DNA of 64,000 nucleotides from UBA11574 sp963752565 (GCA_963752565.1 CAVVZC010000002.1:62001-126000), one strand, 5' to 3'. Counted from the stretch's first letter, positions 53,647 to 62,563 are shown. Numbers and translations are program-made. Notes: generated by a model not told the origin, from the letters alone.

Positions 53647-55521
53647 ATGATAAATGTTGAAAATCTTACAAAAAGCTATGATCGTGAAGAGCTCTTTGAT
53701 AATGTGAGCTTTAAGCTTAATCCTAAAGAAAAAATGGGTCTCCTTGGTCGCAATGGACACGGAAAAACAACTCTGTTTCGGCTCATAACCGGTAAAGTAA
53801 TTCCAGATTCAGGAAGTATTATAATTCCAAAGTATTACCGTATCGGTTACGTTCGCCAGGAGCTCGAGTTCACAAAAGATACAGTACTTTCAGAGGGAAT
53901 GACCGGGCTTCGTGAAGACGAAAAAGACCAGCACTGGAAAGTTGAGGAGATACTCTCAGGCCTCGGATTTTCCAAAGAGGACTTTAAACGACATCCAGAC
54001 GAATTTTCAGGAGGATTTCAGGTCCGCCTGAATCTTGCAAAAGTGCTCGTCTCTGAACCCGATCTTTTGCTTTTGGATGAGCCGACCAATTATCTTGACA
54101 TCACTTCCATCCGATGGGTTGAACGTTTTCTGAACCGTTGGTCTCGTGAGTTGATGCTTATCACCCACGACAGAAGCTTGATGGATAACGTCATTACACA
54201 CACCCTCGGTATCCATCGCCGAAAGATCAGAAAACTGGAAGGAAATACCGAAAAGTATTATGCGCAACTCGCCCAAGATGAAGAGGTTTACGAAAAGACC
54301 CGTCTCAACGACGAACGCCGCCGCAAGGAGATAAAACTATTTATCAGCCGGTTCAGAGCCAAGGCAAGGCTAGCGAATCTGGTTCAGTCTCGTATCAAGA
54401 CACTGTCCAGGATGGATAAAAAAGAAAAGCTGGAAAGACTAAAGACTCTTGAATTTTCTTTTAGAGGCAGCCCGTTTCCTAAAAAGCATGTGATGAATAT
54501 TCGAAATGTGTCCTTTTCATATAACCCTCAAAAACCGCTGATCAGAAATTTTAATTTCTCGGCAAATGCACGGGAACGTATCTGTGTTGTTGGAAAAAAC
54601 GGTAAAGGTAAAACGACACTGTTAAAGCTTATGACAGGGGGGCTCAAACCCCAGAATGGTGAAATCAACCTTCACCCGGAGGTTAAACAAGGATATTTTG
54701 AACAGAGCAATGTAAAAAAACTGGATAAATCAAGAACCATAGAGGAAGAAATTCTCTTTTCGCACCCGGATGTCGACCGTCAGCAGGCAAGAAATATATG
54801 CGGTGCAATGATGTTTGAAGGCGACAGTGCGTTAAAAAAAATCGGCGTCCTTTCCGGTGGAGAAAAAAGCAGGGTGATCCTGGGCAAACTTCTCGTGACA
54901 CCGTTGAATTTTTTGCTTCTCGACGAACCCACCAATCATCTGGATATGGAATCGTGTGATGCGATGCTTGCCGCCATAGACAGTTTTGAGGGTACCGTCA
55001 TTATGGTTACGCATAATGAAATGTTCTTGCACGCACTTGCCGAGCGTCTTATTGTATTTCAAAACCATCGTGTTGATGTCTTCGAAGGTAGCTATCAGGG
55101 GTTTCTGGAAAAAAAAGGGTGGTCGGATGAAACAGAGGTTTCGGAAGCTCACCTCAATAGCGATGAGCCTAATAAAGAATCGCACTTTAAGTTGACCAAA
55201 AAAGAAAAAAGGCGTATACGTTCCAAGTTTGTTGCTGAAAGATCCAGAGCCCTTAAACCCTTTGAAAAACGGATTTTCCGTATTGAAAACAGTATCGAAA
55301 AACACGAAAATGAGCTCAATGAACTCAATGCTGATTTACTGACGGCCTCACAGACCGGTGATGGCGAAAAGATCGGTGTGCTCTCTCGTTCCATCCATAG
55401 TTGCCGGTCAGCCATCGATAACCTCTTTGATAAACTTGAACAATCCACCATCGCCTTTGAAGAGCAAAAGGCCATATTTGATAAAAAACTCGAGCAGCTC
55501 GAATCGAATATTCAGTATTAA
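53647..55521 (+). CDS. ABC-F family ATPase
   Basis: 624 residues with two ABC cassettes and no membrane domain. Walker A GRNGHGKT (34-41) and a second GKNGKGKT near 318; signatures FSGGFQVRL and LSGGEKSRV; Walker B LLLLDEPTNYLD and LLLDEPTNHLD; an inter-domain PtIM-like helical linker between, and a ~110-residue C-terminal coiled coil (Uup-like). ABC-F proteins act on the ribosome E site in translation quality control or antibiotic protection. Length and C-terminal coiled coil resemble Uup/YdiF types. Confidence 0.9.
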   Translation: MINVENLTKSYDREELFDNVSFKLNPKEKMGLLGRNGHGKTTLFRLITGKVIPDSGSIIIPKYYRIGYVRQELEFTKDTVLSEGMTGLREDEKDQHWKVEEILSGLGFSKEDFKRHPDEFSGGFQVRLNLAKVLVSEPDLLLLDEPTNYLDITSIRWVERFLNRWSRELMLITHDRSLMDNVITHTLGIHRRKIRKLEGNTEKYYAQLAQDEEVYEKTRLNDERRRKEIKLFISRFRAKARLANLVQSRIKTLSRMDKKEKLERLKTLEFSFRGSPFPKKHVMNIRNVSFSYNPQKPLIRNFNFSANARERICVVGKNGKGKTTLLKLMTGGLKPQNGEINLHPEVKQGYFEQSNVKKLDKSRTIEEEILFSHPDVDRQQARNICGAMMFEGDSALKKIGVLSGGEKSRVILGKLLVTPLNFLLLDEPTNHLDMESCDAMLAAIDSFEGTVIMVTHNEMFLHALAERLIVFQNHRVDVFEGSYQGFLEKKGWSDETEVSEAHLNSDEPNKESHFKLTKKEKRRIRSKFVAERSRALKPFEKRIFRIENSIEKHENELNELNADLLTASQTGDGEKIGVLSRSIHSCRSAIDNLFDKLEQSTIAFEEQKAIFDKKLEQLESNIQY

Positions 55522-55530
55522 TGATATATT

Positions 55531-56232
55531 ATGAAAAAAGATTTTGAATGCACAGACACCATTAAAATTAAAACACGACCTCAAAAGCCGGCTGCCGGAA
55601 CCCAGAAAATTTTAGTTTTTCAACAAAACGGTAGTGGTGAAAAAAAAATAGAAGGTATTCGGAGTTACGGTGACAAGCGTTTTTCCTTGGATATTATATC
55701 TATCGACGATTCTCTGCCCACAATTATCGACGATACAACGCAATACATTCCCCGAAATTTTCAAGCGGATCTGGTTCTGGATTATCTAAAACACCCGGAC
55801 CTTTCCTATGATCTTGCCGTTGTTTGCCGCGATAAAAATATCCCGGTCGTGGCTTCCGGGAAAAAGTTGCGGGTCAAGGGCGCTCTGACGCCTCCCACAT
55901 GATGCGGTCTCTCCCGGCAGGTCTGTCTGGGTGATTACGGAAAAATGTTTGGAATGCCGGAATTTGTCGTGAAGGTTTCCAACGGACGCATTGATCGCAT
56001 CCAGGTGGTGCGCGGGGCTCCTTGCAAAGCGACCTGGGAGGCCGCACAGCGCGTTAAAGGTCTTCCGGTGGAAGAAGCAACCGTGCGCATCGGCCTCGAA
56101 GTACAATATTTTTGTGTGGCAGACCCATCAGCCTGGGATCCGATCTCTGGTAAAAGTTCAGTGCATCTGGCCGGAGAATTTCATAAAGCTGCACTTGTTA
56201 AGGCATTATCCATGGAGCGATTTAATAAATAG
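55531..56232 (+). CDS. DUF166 family protein, candidate selenoprotein (in-frame TGA read as Sec124)
   Basis: One reading frame of 233 residues interrupted only by TGA at 55900-55902. Before it: LVLDYLKHPDLSYDLA and VASGKKLRVKGALTPPT; after it: CGLSRQVCLGDYG, PEFVVKVSNGRIDRIQVVRG with APC, and EVQYFCVADPSAWDP, all DUF166 (COG1810) features continuing on both sides. TGA falls at the first position of a probable Cys-Cys pair after PPT, so selenocysteine replacing Cys is the best reading. A SECIS-like hairpin begins 10 nt downstream. The alternative is a single nonsense mutation or read error. DUF166 function is unknown; the Cys-rich site suggests a redox or metal role. Starts 9 nt after the ABC-F gene. 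Confidence 0.75.
55913..55931 (+). promoter_or_regulatory. Candidate bacterial SECIS element
   Basis: CCCGGCAGGTCTGTCTGGG folds as CCCGGCA over UG-U-CUGGG around loop GGUC, with one bulged U. The core GCAGGTCTG equals that of the E. coli fdhF SECIS, and it starts 14 nt after the TGA against 15 nt in fdhF. In fdhF the bulged U is on the 5' side; in this simple fold it is on the 3' side. Confidence 0.65.
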
Positions 56233-56326
56233 AAACACCCAGACCCTCAAATATTTAAGAAAAAAGGAGAGGAATATTACGTGTCAAAGAGGTAGGGTTG
56301 AGATAAAATCTTTATCAAGAAGGCAT

Positions 56327-56506
56327 TTATTTTTCGAGAGATGTCTTGCACGCACAATTTTTGGGATCTTGGCAGACCCTGCACCGGTCGTCACTGCAAA
56401 ATTGACAAAAATAACACTCCTTGCAAGGATGTTTTTTAGGACTTTCCTGCTGTATTTCAGGAACATATACTTTCCCCTTTAATCCCGGGACCGAAACAAA
56501 TGACAT
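56327..56506 (-). CDS. Small Cys-rich protein (59 residues, eight cysteines)
   Basis: ATG at 56506 after TGGAG with ~8-nt spacing; TAA at 56327. It reads MSFVSVPGLKGKVYVPEIQQ, then HPCKECYFCQFCSDDRCRVC and NCACKTSLEK. Cysteines at 28, 31, 34, 37, 42, 45, 51 and 53 give repeated CxxC spacing fit for one or two Fe-S or zinc clusters. Faces the DUF166 gene tail to tail. I do not recognise the family; cysteine regularity, ribosome-binding site and clean frame support a real gene. Confidence 0.72.
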   Translation of the reverse strand: MSFVSVPGLKGKVYVPEIQQESPKKHPCKECYFCQFCSDDRCRVCQDPKNCACKTSLEK

Positions 56507-56633
56507 AGACTGACTCCAGAGGTGATTGAATAAGTGTTGATTTATGACCCTAAAGTAAGAAGAAAATTGGCAGATTCAACCCCTTGGGATGGGTGTGGAT
56601 GGGTATAATTGACCATTTGGATTGCTTTTGGGT

Positions 56634-57038
56634 TTAGATTTTAATTTTTCCGATCAACCTCTTTATCTCATCATCAATTCTGACGGCCTTGCCTGTATTT
56701 TTATCAGCAAATACAAAAGTCACCTGAGCATCTGCCACAACTGTATCTGATCCTTTTAACCGGATCTCCTGATAAAATACCGCGCTTTTGCCGCCAATCT
56801 TAGTGAGACCGAGATACAGTTCAAGTATATCACCCATAGATGAAGGTCTTCGATAGTTGATATTGATATTGACGACAACAAAGATGATTCCCTTTGCCTT
56901 CATCCTCTTAAGATCAATATATTTATCTATAACCACCCATCTTGCCTCTTCCATGAACTCCAGATAGCGCGCATTGTTAACATGCGAAAAAATATCAACA
57001 TGAAAACCCCGTACTTTGATTTCACCGCATGGAATCAT
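56634..57038 (-). CDS. Hotdog-fold acyl-CoA thioesterase (YbgC/4HBT type)
   Basis: 134 residues. The segment DIFSHVNNARYLEFMEEAR carries the family's catalytic Asp-equivalent position and the HVNN(A)RY motif of 4HBT thioesterases; IIFVVVNININYRRPSSMGD forms the next strand pair. Hydrolyses acyl-CoA thioesters in the cytoplasm; chain length unknown. Confidence 0.88.
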   Translation of the reverse strand: MIPCGEIKVRGFHVDIFSHVNNARYLEFMEEARWVVIDKYIDLKRMKAKGIIFVVVNININYRRPSSMGDILELYLGLTKIGGKSAVFYQEIRLKGSDTVVADAQVTFVFADKNTGKAVRIDDEIKRLIGKIKI

Positions 57039-57086
57039 CTATTCAACTCCCCTGTTTATGCTTTTTAGGTTCGTTTTGATCCGTTT

Positions 57087-57539
57087 TTAAACAGGGACTA
57101 CCATCACAGGACACGGTGCATATCCAATAACTTTCTGGGCCACACTGCCCAAAAAAACCCGCTTAAGTCCAGTCATCCCGCGCGTTCCCATTACGATGAG
57201 ATCAACATTCTTTTTCTTTGCCTCTTCAACAATGGGCATATGGGGCTGTGCATCTAAACGAACAATGGTCTCACATGTCAAATTCTCTTTTTCTATTTTC
57301 TTTTTGGCTATTTCAAGGAATTCCCTTGTTTTCATGGCCATTTCTTCCTCTAACTGAGGTGCAATTGCCAAAGACTCCGGAAAAAACGCAATAACACTGA
57401 TTGCATAGATGACACTATTACATATCCTTCCCATGCTTATTGCCTGATCCACAATAGCATCCGTATATTCTGAACCATCAAGAGCAACAAGTATCCTCTC
57501 TCCCCTTGTTATGGGACACGCCATATCGTCTTGCATCAT
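57087..57539 (-). CDS. Universal stress protein (UspA family)
   Basis: 150 residues, single Usp domain. ERILVALDGSEYTDAIVDQA at the N-terminus and the ATP-binding GTRGMTGLKRVFLGSVAQKV (G-2x-G-9x-GS) at the C-terminus indicate an ATP-binding type. The start could be the first ATG (57539) or the one five codons in (57524). Probably monocistronic. Confidence 0.92.
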   Translation of the reverse strand: MMQDDMACPITRGERILVALDGSEYTDAIVDQAISMGRICNSVIYAISVIAFFPESLAIAPQLEEEMAMKTREFLEIAKKKIEKENLTCETIVRLDAQPHMPIVEEAKKKNVDLIVMGTRGMTGLKRVFLGSVAQKVIGYAPCPVMVVPV

Positions 57540-57707
57540 TACACCGTCCTTCTTTAAAGATTCCCAAATTATTCTCGAAACATATCCGCGTGGTCAATAT
57601 AGTGTCAAACAAATTCTTAGTCATATGGTTCATTCAACACTATTGTAAACCATACAGAGTGTTTGCCAATCAAACGAATCCTGGTTTTGACCGTCTGTCA
57701 AACCATC

Positions 57708-58253
57708 TCAATCCAATGACAATTCTTTGGTCAAGGCGGCCTTTTCTTTGTTTAGTATCTGATCAAACCCGTCCATGATGTGACCCAACATTGACGACCA
57801 TTCTCTGTCGCTCTCAAGATTCGGAACAACAGCAGAACCTGAAATAAATCGTTTTTTGGACAGATCCGTTTTGATTTGATCAACTCTATCTTCAGTAGCA
57901 GATTTCACTGCCGCTTTGAAATTTTGAAAGATCGTCTCAAGTCCAGAAAGGTTTAATCCAAAAATTTCACTCAAAAGTTCAAGAAACACGGTATTATCCC
58001 GACCAAGCTTAAGGCGATTTAAGAGCAAATCTGCCAGCATTTCATCCACATTCAAATCATATGCTATTTTCAAGTTGTTCAGCTCTTTTTTCAGGTTCTC
58101 CTTCTTCAAGAGGTTGTCTTGGTATTTTTGAAGCAAACCTTGAAGCTTTCTGTTGAGTTCAATCCGGATTTGAATCTTTTTTTCTTCCTGACTCAGGGTC
58201 AAGTGCCGAGTCTTTTCCATTACCAGATCGAGTGTGCTCTTAATTTCACCCAT
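57708..58253 (-). CDS. Uncharacterised helical protein
   Basis: 181 residues, no recognised domain. Residues ~15-65 are strongly charged heptad-like (QEEKKIQIRIELNRKLQGLL, ENLKKELNNLK), suggesting a coiled coil; the rest is predicted mixed helical with FLELLSEIFGLNLSGLETIF. No signal peptide or cysteine. 77 nt downstream of the YkgJ-like gene on the same strand, possibly co-transcribed. Confidence 0.65.
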   Translation of the reverse strand: MGEIKSTLDLVMEKTRHLTLSQEEKKIQIRIELNRKLQGLLQKYQDNLLKKENLKKELNNLKIAYDLNVDEMLADLLLNRLKLGRDNTVFLELLSEIFGLNLSGLETIFQNFKAAVKSATEDRVDQIKTDLSKKRFISGSAVVPNLESDREWSSMLGHIMDGFDQILNKEKAALTKELSLD

Positions 58254-58330
58254 TGATGACCTCTATATTTCTCCAATTGAATGAAAATGCTCAATTGTGC
58301 TCATTGGTTTTATGGTATCTTGAAATAAGC

Positions 58331-58822
58331 CTATTCAGATTTTATATTCATGTCGACTGAGTCTTCGTTTTTTTCGTTGTCTCCCAAATAACTTTTTACC
58401 ACGGCATCCATAGTTGACTGAACAATTTCTAATATTTTTTCTCTGGGATACAGCGGACCGCAACCGATCCCCGGGCAATCCCTTAATACACGTTTCCATT
58501 TTTTATTGGACCGTAAATTTTCAAACCAGAAAGGATATGTTTTGCACTGGTGGGGCCGAACAGGATAAATGGTACATCCGTCATTATAAAAAAAACACCG
58601 GCCATCTGAATGTTCTTTTATACTATACCCTGCCCTTAACGAAAAAAGATATTTGTCGATAAAAGAGGGCCTTTCATCAGAAAGATATCCGGCAATACGC
58701 GTCACTTCATCCATGTCGACATAGATTATCCCCGGATCACCGGTACAGCATGCCCCACACCGCTGACATTCAAAATGAATTCCTTTATCAAAAAAATAGG
58801 ATCTATTGTATAATTTTTCCAT
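58331..58822 (-). CDS. YkgJ-type CxxCxxCC cluster protein
   Basis: 163 residues. CQRCGACCTGDPG (C19, C22, C25, C26) and CTIYPVRPHQCKTYPFW match the putative zinc/iron-chelating YkgJ family. A paralogue of the gene at 8899-9549 by family, not by close sequence. Cytoplasmic; function unknown. A perfect TATAAT on the minus strand near 58931-58936 may be its -10 box. Confidence 0.86.
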   Translation of the reverse strand: MEKLYNRSYFFDKGIHFECQRCGACCTGDPGIIYVDMDEVTRIAGYLSDERPSFIDKYLFSLRAGYSIKEHSDGRCFFYNDGCTIYPVRPHQCKTYPFWFENLRSNKKWKRVLRDCPGIGCGPLYPREKILEIVQSTMDAVVKSYLGDNEKNEDSVDMNIKSE

Positions 58823-59011
58823 TTTATGTTATTTTTAAAATTATGTGAAATCCATAGGCACGTGTCAAGATGTATCACCGGCTTCCGAAACCGGGCCAGC
58901 AGGGTCCGCTTGACATAAAATTTAAGCTTCATTATACTCTTTGACAATAATTTTCAATGAATTTTCCAAATCGTAACATATTTATGAAAAATACTCTAAA
59001 AGGAACAAAAT

Positions 59012-59281
59012 ATGAAAATCGATATCAAGAAACCCTCAGATAAAGATCTTGAAGCAAAGGGTGTTTTATCCTGGCCAATATGGGAAAAAGAAATTTCCCG
59101 CTTTGATTGGCACTATGACAGCACCGAAGAATGTTTTCTGCTTGAGGGCAAGGTTGTTGTGGAAACAGAAGATGGAGATCAAGTGGAATTCGAAAAAGGG
59201 GATTTTGTTACATTTCCAAAAGGATTGTCATGTATCTGGGATATTAAAGCACCGGTGAAGAAGCACTATAACTTTAAGTAG
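59012..59281 (+). CDS. Small cupin (Cupin_3/DUF861-like)
   Basis: 89 residues, a single small barrel: WPIWEKEISRFDWHYDSTEE, CFLLEGKVVVETEDGDQVEF, EKGDFVTFPKGLSCIWDIK. The expected ETCYILEGK-type motif is present as EECFLLEGK. The usual metal-binding His residues are largely missing, as in DUF861 proteins. AAAGGAAC precedes the ATG. MITE half-copy D begins just after its stop. Confidence 0.85.
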   Translation: MKIDIKKPSDKDLEAKGVLSWPIWEKEISRFDWHYDSTEECFLLEGKVVVETEDGDQVEFEKGDFVTFPKGLSCIWDIKAPVKKHYNFK

Positions 59282-59284
59282 ATT

Positions 59285-59337
59285 CCCACGGGCCGGAGGC
59301 TTGATCTTGAAAAAAATCCTTATTTATGGATGGACAC
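59285..59337 (-). mobile_element. MITE-like element, half copy D
   Basis: 53 bp. It ends with the standard terminus (TTATTTATGGATGGACAC) and flank TAAATA (59338-59343). Read backwards it continues into AAGATCAAG and then the same CCTCCGGCCCGTGGG hairpin arm found in copy C, where it stops 3 bp after the cupin stop codon. The other half is missing, so the copy broke at the hairpin. Confidence 0.8.
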
Positions 59338-59377
59338 TAAATACGTCGTGCCTGAAAATAAAGAGGCATATGTTAAA

Positions 59378-60400
59378 ATGAAACTCGGAATTATCGGTCT
59401 TTCCAGATCCGGAAAATCAACCGTATTTGAAGCATTAACACACAATATTCTACCCGAAAGCCATAAAGGTAAAAACCGAATCGGCACCATTTATGTCCCG
59501 GACAAACGCCTGGATGTGCTCAGTAGCATGTATAAACCCCCAAAAACCATTTATGCCCAGGTAGAATACTTTCTACCGGATGTCCTGCGTCAAAAAAAAG
59601 ATCAGAAAATCTGGACCCAGGTCAGGGATTGTGACGCCCTGATTCATGTGGTGCGCAATTTCGGTGGATACGGATTTGAAGCACCGGCACCCTATCAGGA
59701 TTTTCAAGCCATCGATCAGGAGCTGATCTTAACCGATCTTGTGGTGGTTGAAAAAAAAATGGAACACATGGGACTCGAGAAACAACGCGGCAAAAAAGCT
59801 GATCCCGAGGAACTTTTACTTTTATACCAATGCCTTGAAGCCCTTCAAAAGGAAATACCACTTAGAAAGTTTCCGGACATTGCATCAGCCCATCTTCTTA
59901 AAGGCTATGCCTTTTTATCCGCAAAACCGATGCTGGTCCTGTTTAACAACGAAGATGATGATGACGATATTCCTGAAATCACAGACTTGACGACCCAAGA
60001 AAATTGCATGGTGATAAGGGGTAAACTCGAACAAGAGCTTGCCCAAATGTCTGATGAAGAAGCCGAGGAGTTTTTGTCTGAATTTAACATTACCGCATCT
60101 GCCATGGACAGGGTGATCCAACGGTCATTTGAACTTCTTGGGCTTATCTCTTTTTTTACTTTGGGAAAAGATGAGGTAAAAGCATGGACCGTAAAAAGTG
60201 AAACCCCGGCCATTGACGCGGCAGGCCTTATCCATACCGATATGAAAAAAGGGTTTATCCGTGCAGAGGTGGTTTCCTACGATGATCTTATATCCGCTGG
60301 ATCATATCCCGAAGCAAGGAAGTTGGGGAATGTAAGGCTTGAAGGTAAAACCTACGAGGTTCAGGATGGCGATATCATAGAATTCCGCTTTAATGTGTAA
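59378..60400 (+). CDS. Divergent YchF/Obg-type P-loop GTPase-like protein
   Basis: 340 residues from the ATG at 59378; an upstream in-frame ATG at 59330 lies inside the MITE terminus and is not likely native. P-loop GLSRSGKST near 6-14 and an NNED segment near 191 in place of the usual NKxD; the C-terminal ~85 residues, including AWTVKSETPAIDAAGLIHTD and EVQDGDIIEFRFNV, match the YchF TGS/DUF933 domain. The switch-II DxxG of YchF is not evident, so nucleotide handling may differ from canonical YchF. Confidence 0.82.
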   Translation: MKLGIIGLSRSGKSTVFEALTHNILPESHKGKNRIGTIYVPDKRLDVLSSMYKPPKTIYAQVEYFLPDVLRQKKDQKIWTQVRDCDALIHVVRNFGGYGFEAPAPYQDFQAIDQELILTDLVVVEKKMEHMGLEKQRGKKADPEELLLLYQCLEALQKEIPLRKFPDIASAHLLKGYAFLSAKPMLVLFNNEDDDDDIPEITDLTTQENCMVIRGKLEQELAQMSDEEAEEFLSEFNITASAMDRVIQRSFELLGLISFFTLGKDEVKAWTVKSETPAIDAAGLIHTDMKKGFIRAEVVSYDDLISAGSYPEARKLGNVRLEGKTYEVQDGDIIEFRFNV

Positions 60401-60821
60401 TCTGGTAAAAATTTAAAAATGTCTTTAAAACAAAGGGGCTTGAATAGTTAAGAAGCCTTCAACATACTTCAAAGCCAGTCATGCCAATAAAAATGAGGAT
60501 ATATGGCGTTTACGCCCTCTGGTGGAAAGCGAAATGCCGCTACAGCATTCAAAACGTCATAACACCCATGCCCCCACCCAATATTGTACAAGTTTTATGC
60601 ATGTAAAACTTTACACAATTTTTATGTAATTTACCTCACAATATCATTTTTTTGTTTCAAGTTTCTACAGTCGTCATCGCCTAATTAAAGTTTTATATAT
60701 TTGATTATACTGTATTTATTATTTTTTCGGTTTGATTGCGCATGGTTTTTGCAATTAACAAAGCCATAAGTTGTCAGAAAAGTTTTTCAACAATATAAAT
60801 CTTATTAAAATGAGCTCTGTA
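60401..60821. other. 421-bp intergenic region
   Basis: No credible ORF. Contains GGCGTTTACGCC, a short hairpin, and the near-palindrome AGTTTTATGCATGTAAAACT. An in-frame TTG at 60771 could extend the following gene but has no ribosome-binding site. Nothing else recognised. Confidence 0.5.
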
Positions 60822-61430
60822 ATGAATAAAAAATTAATCATTCAAATATTGGCTGTCGAACTTGTACGTTCCCTGTTTATTGCTGTAATGATTCTGGGTG
60901 TGGCTCTTGTCTCTAATGGCAATAACCAAATGGTCATGAATCCACAGATTTTTTCCAAGACGCATCCCGCGTCCCAAACGGAAGAACGTCCGCCATCTGT
61001 CAGCGGTAGGAAAGCGGAACATTTATACCACATGTTTATCATCCAAACAGCCAGTCACTATCAGATTGATCCAGCCCTCATAAAAGCCATCATTATGGCG
61101 GAATCCGGGTACAACACCAAAGCAGTTTCAAAGAAAGGTGCGAAAGGTCTGATGCAGCTGATGCCCAAAACAGCCCGGGCACTGGGTGTAGAAGATATTT
61201 TCAACCCTCATCAAAACATAACGGGTGGCGTCCAATACTTCAAACGAATGGTGAACAGATTTAACGGGGACGTCAAACTGGCCCTTGCAGCATACAATGC
61301 CGGAAGCAGAAATGTCCGCCATTACAAAGGTATCCCACCTTTCAAGGCCACCCGCTATTATATTAAAAAGGTTTTCGAATATTATCGAATATATAAGAAC
61401 CATATGGAAGAGGAAATTGGCAGGGTTTAA
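60822..61430 (+). CDS. Membrane-anchored SLT-family lytic transglycosylase
   Basis: 202 residues from the ATG at 60822 (MNKKLIIQILAVELV); starts at 60810 and 60771 are alternatives. One N-terminal membrane segment, a short linker, then the SLT domain: IIMAESGYNTKAVSKKGAKG with catalytic Glu94, LMQLMPKTARALGV, and LALAAYNAGSRNVRHY. Single-domain family 1 enzymes cleave peptidoglycan glycan strands in the periplasm. Confidence 0.9.
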   Translation: MNKKLIIQILAVELVRSLFIAVMILGVALVSNGNNQMVMNPQIFSKTHPASQTEERPPSVSGRKAEHLYHMFIIQTASHYQIDPALIKAIIMAESGYNTKAVSKKGAKGLMQLMPKTARALGVEDIFNPHQNITGGVQYFKRMVNRFNGDVKLALAAYNAGSRNVRHYKGIPPFKATRYYIKKVFEYYRIYKNHMEEEIGRV

Positions 61431-61510
61431 CCTGTTAAGAGACGTTTTTTGCCGTATAGGGAAGGCATCGACCAAAATATTATTTTATTCACAGAGAAAG
61501 CAAAACACCA

Positions 61511-61645
61511 ATGGCTTTAAATTTCCAAATTTTGTTTCATCAATTCAAAGCTTCTAAAATTCATATATTATTGATATCAATAGGTATTATATTTTTAATA
61601 ACCATGGGGATTGTTGCCGGATATTTTTATTATTTATCCCCTTAG
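61511..61645 (+). CDS. Small single-span membrane peptide or gene remnant
   Basis: 44 residues: MALNFQILFHQFKASKIHIL then a hydrophobic stretch and VAGYFYYLSP. It resembles the N-terminal anchor of class A penicillin-binding proteins, cut before the glycosyltransferase domain, so it may be a decayed PBP start. No Shine-Dalgarno. The rest of the 61431-62056 gap is AT-rich with no other candidate. Confidence 0.3.
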   Translation: MALNFQILFHQFKASKIHILLISIGIIFLITMGIVAGYFYYLSP

Positions 61646-62007
61646 CACCTCGCAAAAAACGCCTTTCTATTAAAGCCTTTCAAGTTCTATAAATGGATTA
61701 CTTAAAATTCAAGTTTCGCATCTTTTGTTTTCAGCAACACCCATAAAGCGCAACAGTCCGAGTAAGTTGTAAGTGTTCACAGGGTGTGCTTCTCCGCTTC
61801 ACTCTGGTGCCTATATGTCTGGTCCATTTCAATGGAAAAAATGGTCATAAACCTCCATATAGAGGTGCCTAAGTTGGTTTTTAAAAAGAACCGTATGAAT
61901 TTACTCGGTTTTCGAATTTCTTGTACACAATATATAGTAATTTATTCTAATAGACCTCAATATATTCTAATTCTATAGAATTATATATAATTTATATATA
62001 ATTTTAC

Positions 62008-62036
62008 TTGACATTACGCATTTAGAAAATTATGAA
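62008..62036 (+). promoter_or_regulatory. Sigma-70 promoter of the LysM gene
   Basis: TTGACA (62008-62013), 17 bases, TATGAA (62031-62036). Start ~15 nt before the ribosome-binding site AAAGGTGA. Confidence 0.6.
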
Positions 62037-62056
62037 TATTTTCAAAGGTGATAAGA

Positions 62057-62563
62057 ATGACTGAAGAAATCCGACTTTCTTGGTTTGGAAAGATAGGGTT
62101 TACGTTTCTGATAATCCTGTTGATTCTCCTTTTGGGAGCGACCATGGGAATTATCATAGGCTCAAAAACCCGGATAAAACAACTTGAAGACAGGATTGTC
62201 AAATTAGAAGCGATCGAATACAGACTCACACAAATATGGGAACAGGCCGAGTCGTTTGACCAATTCAAGGATCGCCTTGACGAACTGGAAGTATCTTTGT
62301 CAAAAACAGAGTATCTTGTAAAAAATCTGGATCGTTTACCGAAAAAGATTGCCGAAAAAACCCCTCCAAAAATTGAAAATTCCATACCTGCAAAAATTCC
62401 CCTAAAAATTGCGCAGAAACGATATCACACGGTCAAATCCGGTGAAACACTGTACAGCATCAGTCACAAATATGGCCTGCCGACAGAAAAGATACGGCTA
62501 CTGAACAAGCTGACCGACGCGTCTGTTATTCATCCAGGTCAGAGGCTTTTACTAAGTCTCTAA
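62057..62563 (+). CDS. Membrane-anchored coiled-coil LysM protein
   Basis: 168 residues from the ATG at 62057, chosen because the in-frame GTG at 62048 is part of its Shine-Dalgarno AAAGGTGA. Residues ~11-35 are a membrane segment (IGFTFLIILLILLLGATMGI), ~40-95 a coiled coil, and ~123-168 a LysM domain (YHTVKSGETLYSISHKYGL, HPGQRLLLSL). It probably spans the periplasm to bind peptidoglycan. Confidence 0.83.
   Translation: MTEEIRLSWFGKIGFTFLIILLILLLGATMGIIIGSKTRIKQLEDRIVKLEAIEYRLTQIWEQAESFDQFKDRLDELEVSLSKTEYLVKNLDRLPKKIAEKTPPKIENSIPAKIPLKIAQKRYHTVKSGETLYSISHKYGLPTEKIRLLNKLTDASVIHPGQRLLLSL

Noticed and set aside
59330..59377. Upstream ATG start for the YchF-like gene
   Set aside because: It lies in the terminal repeat of MITE half-copy D, and the conserved sequence begins at MKLGIIGLSRSGKS.
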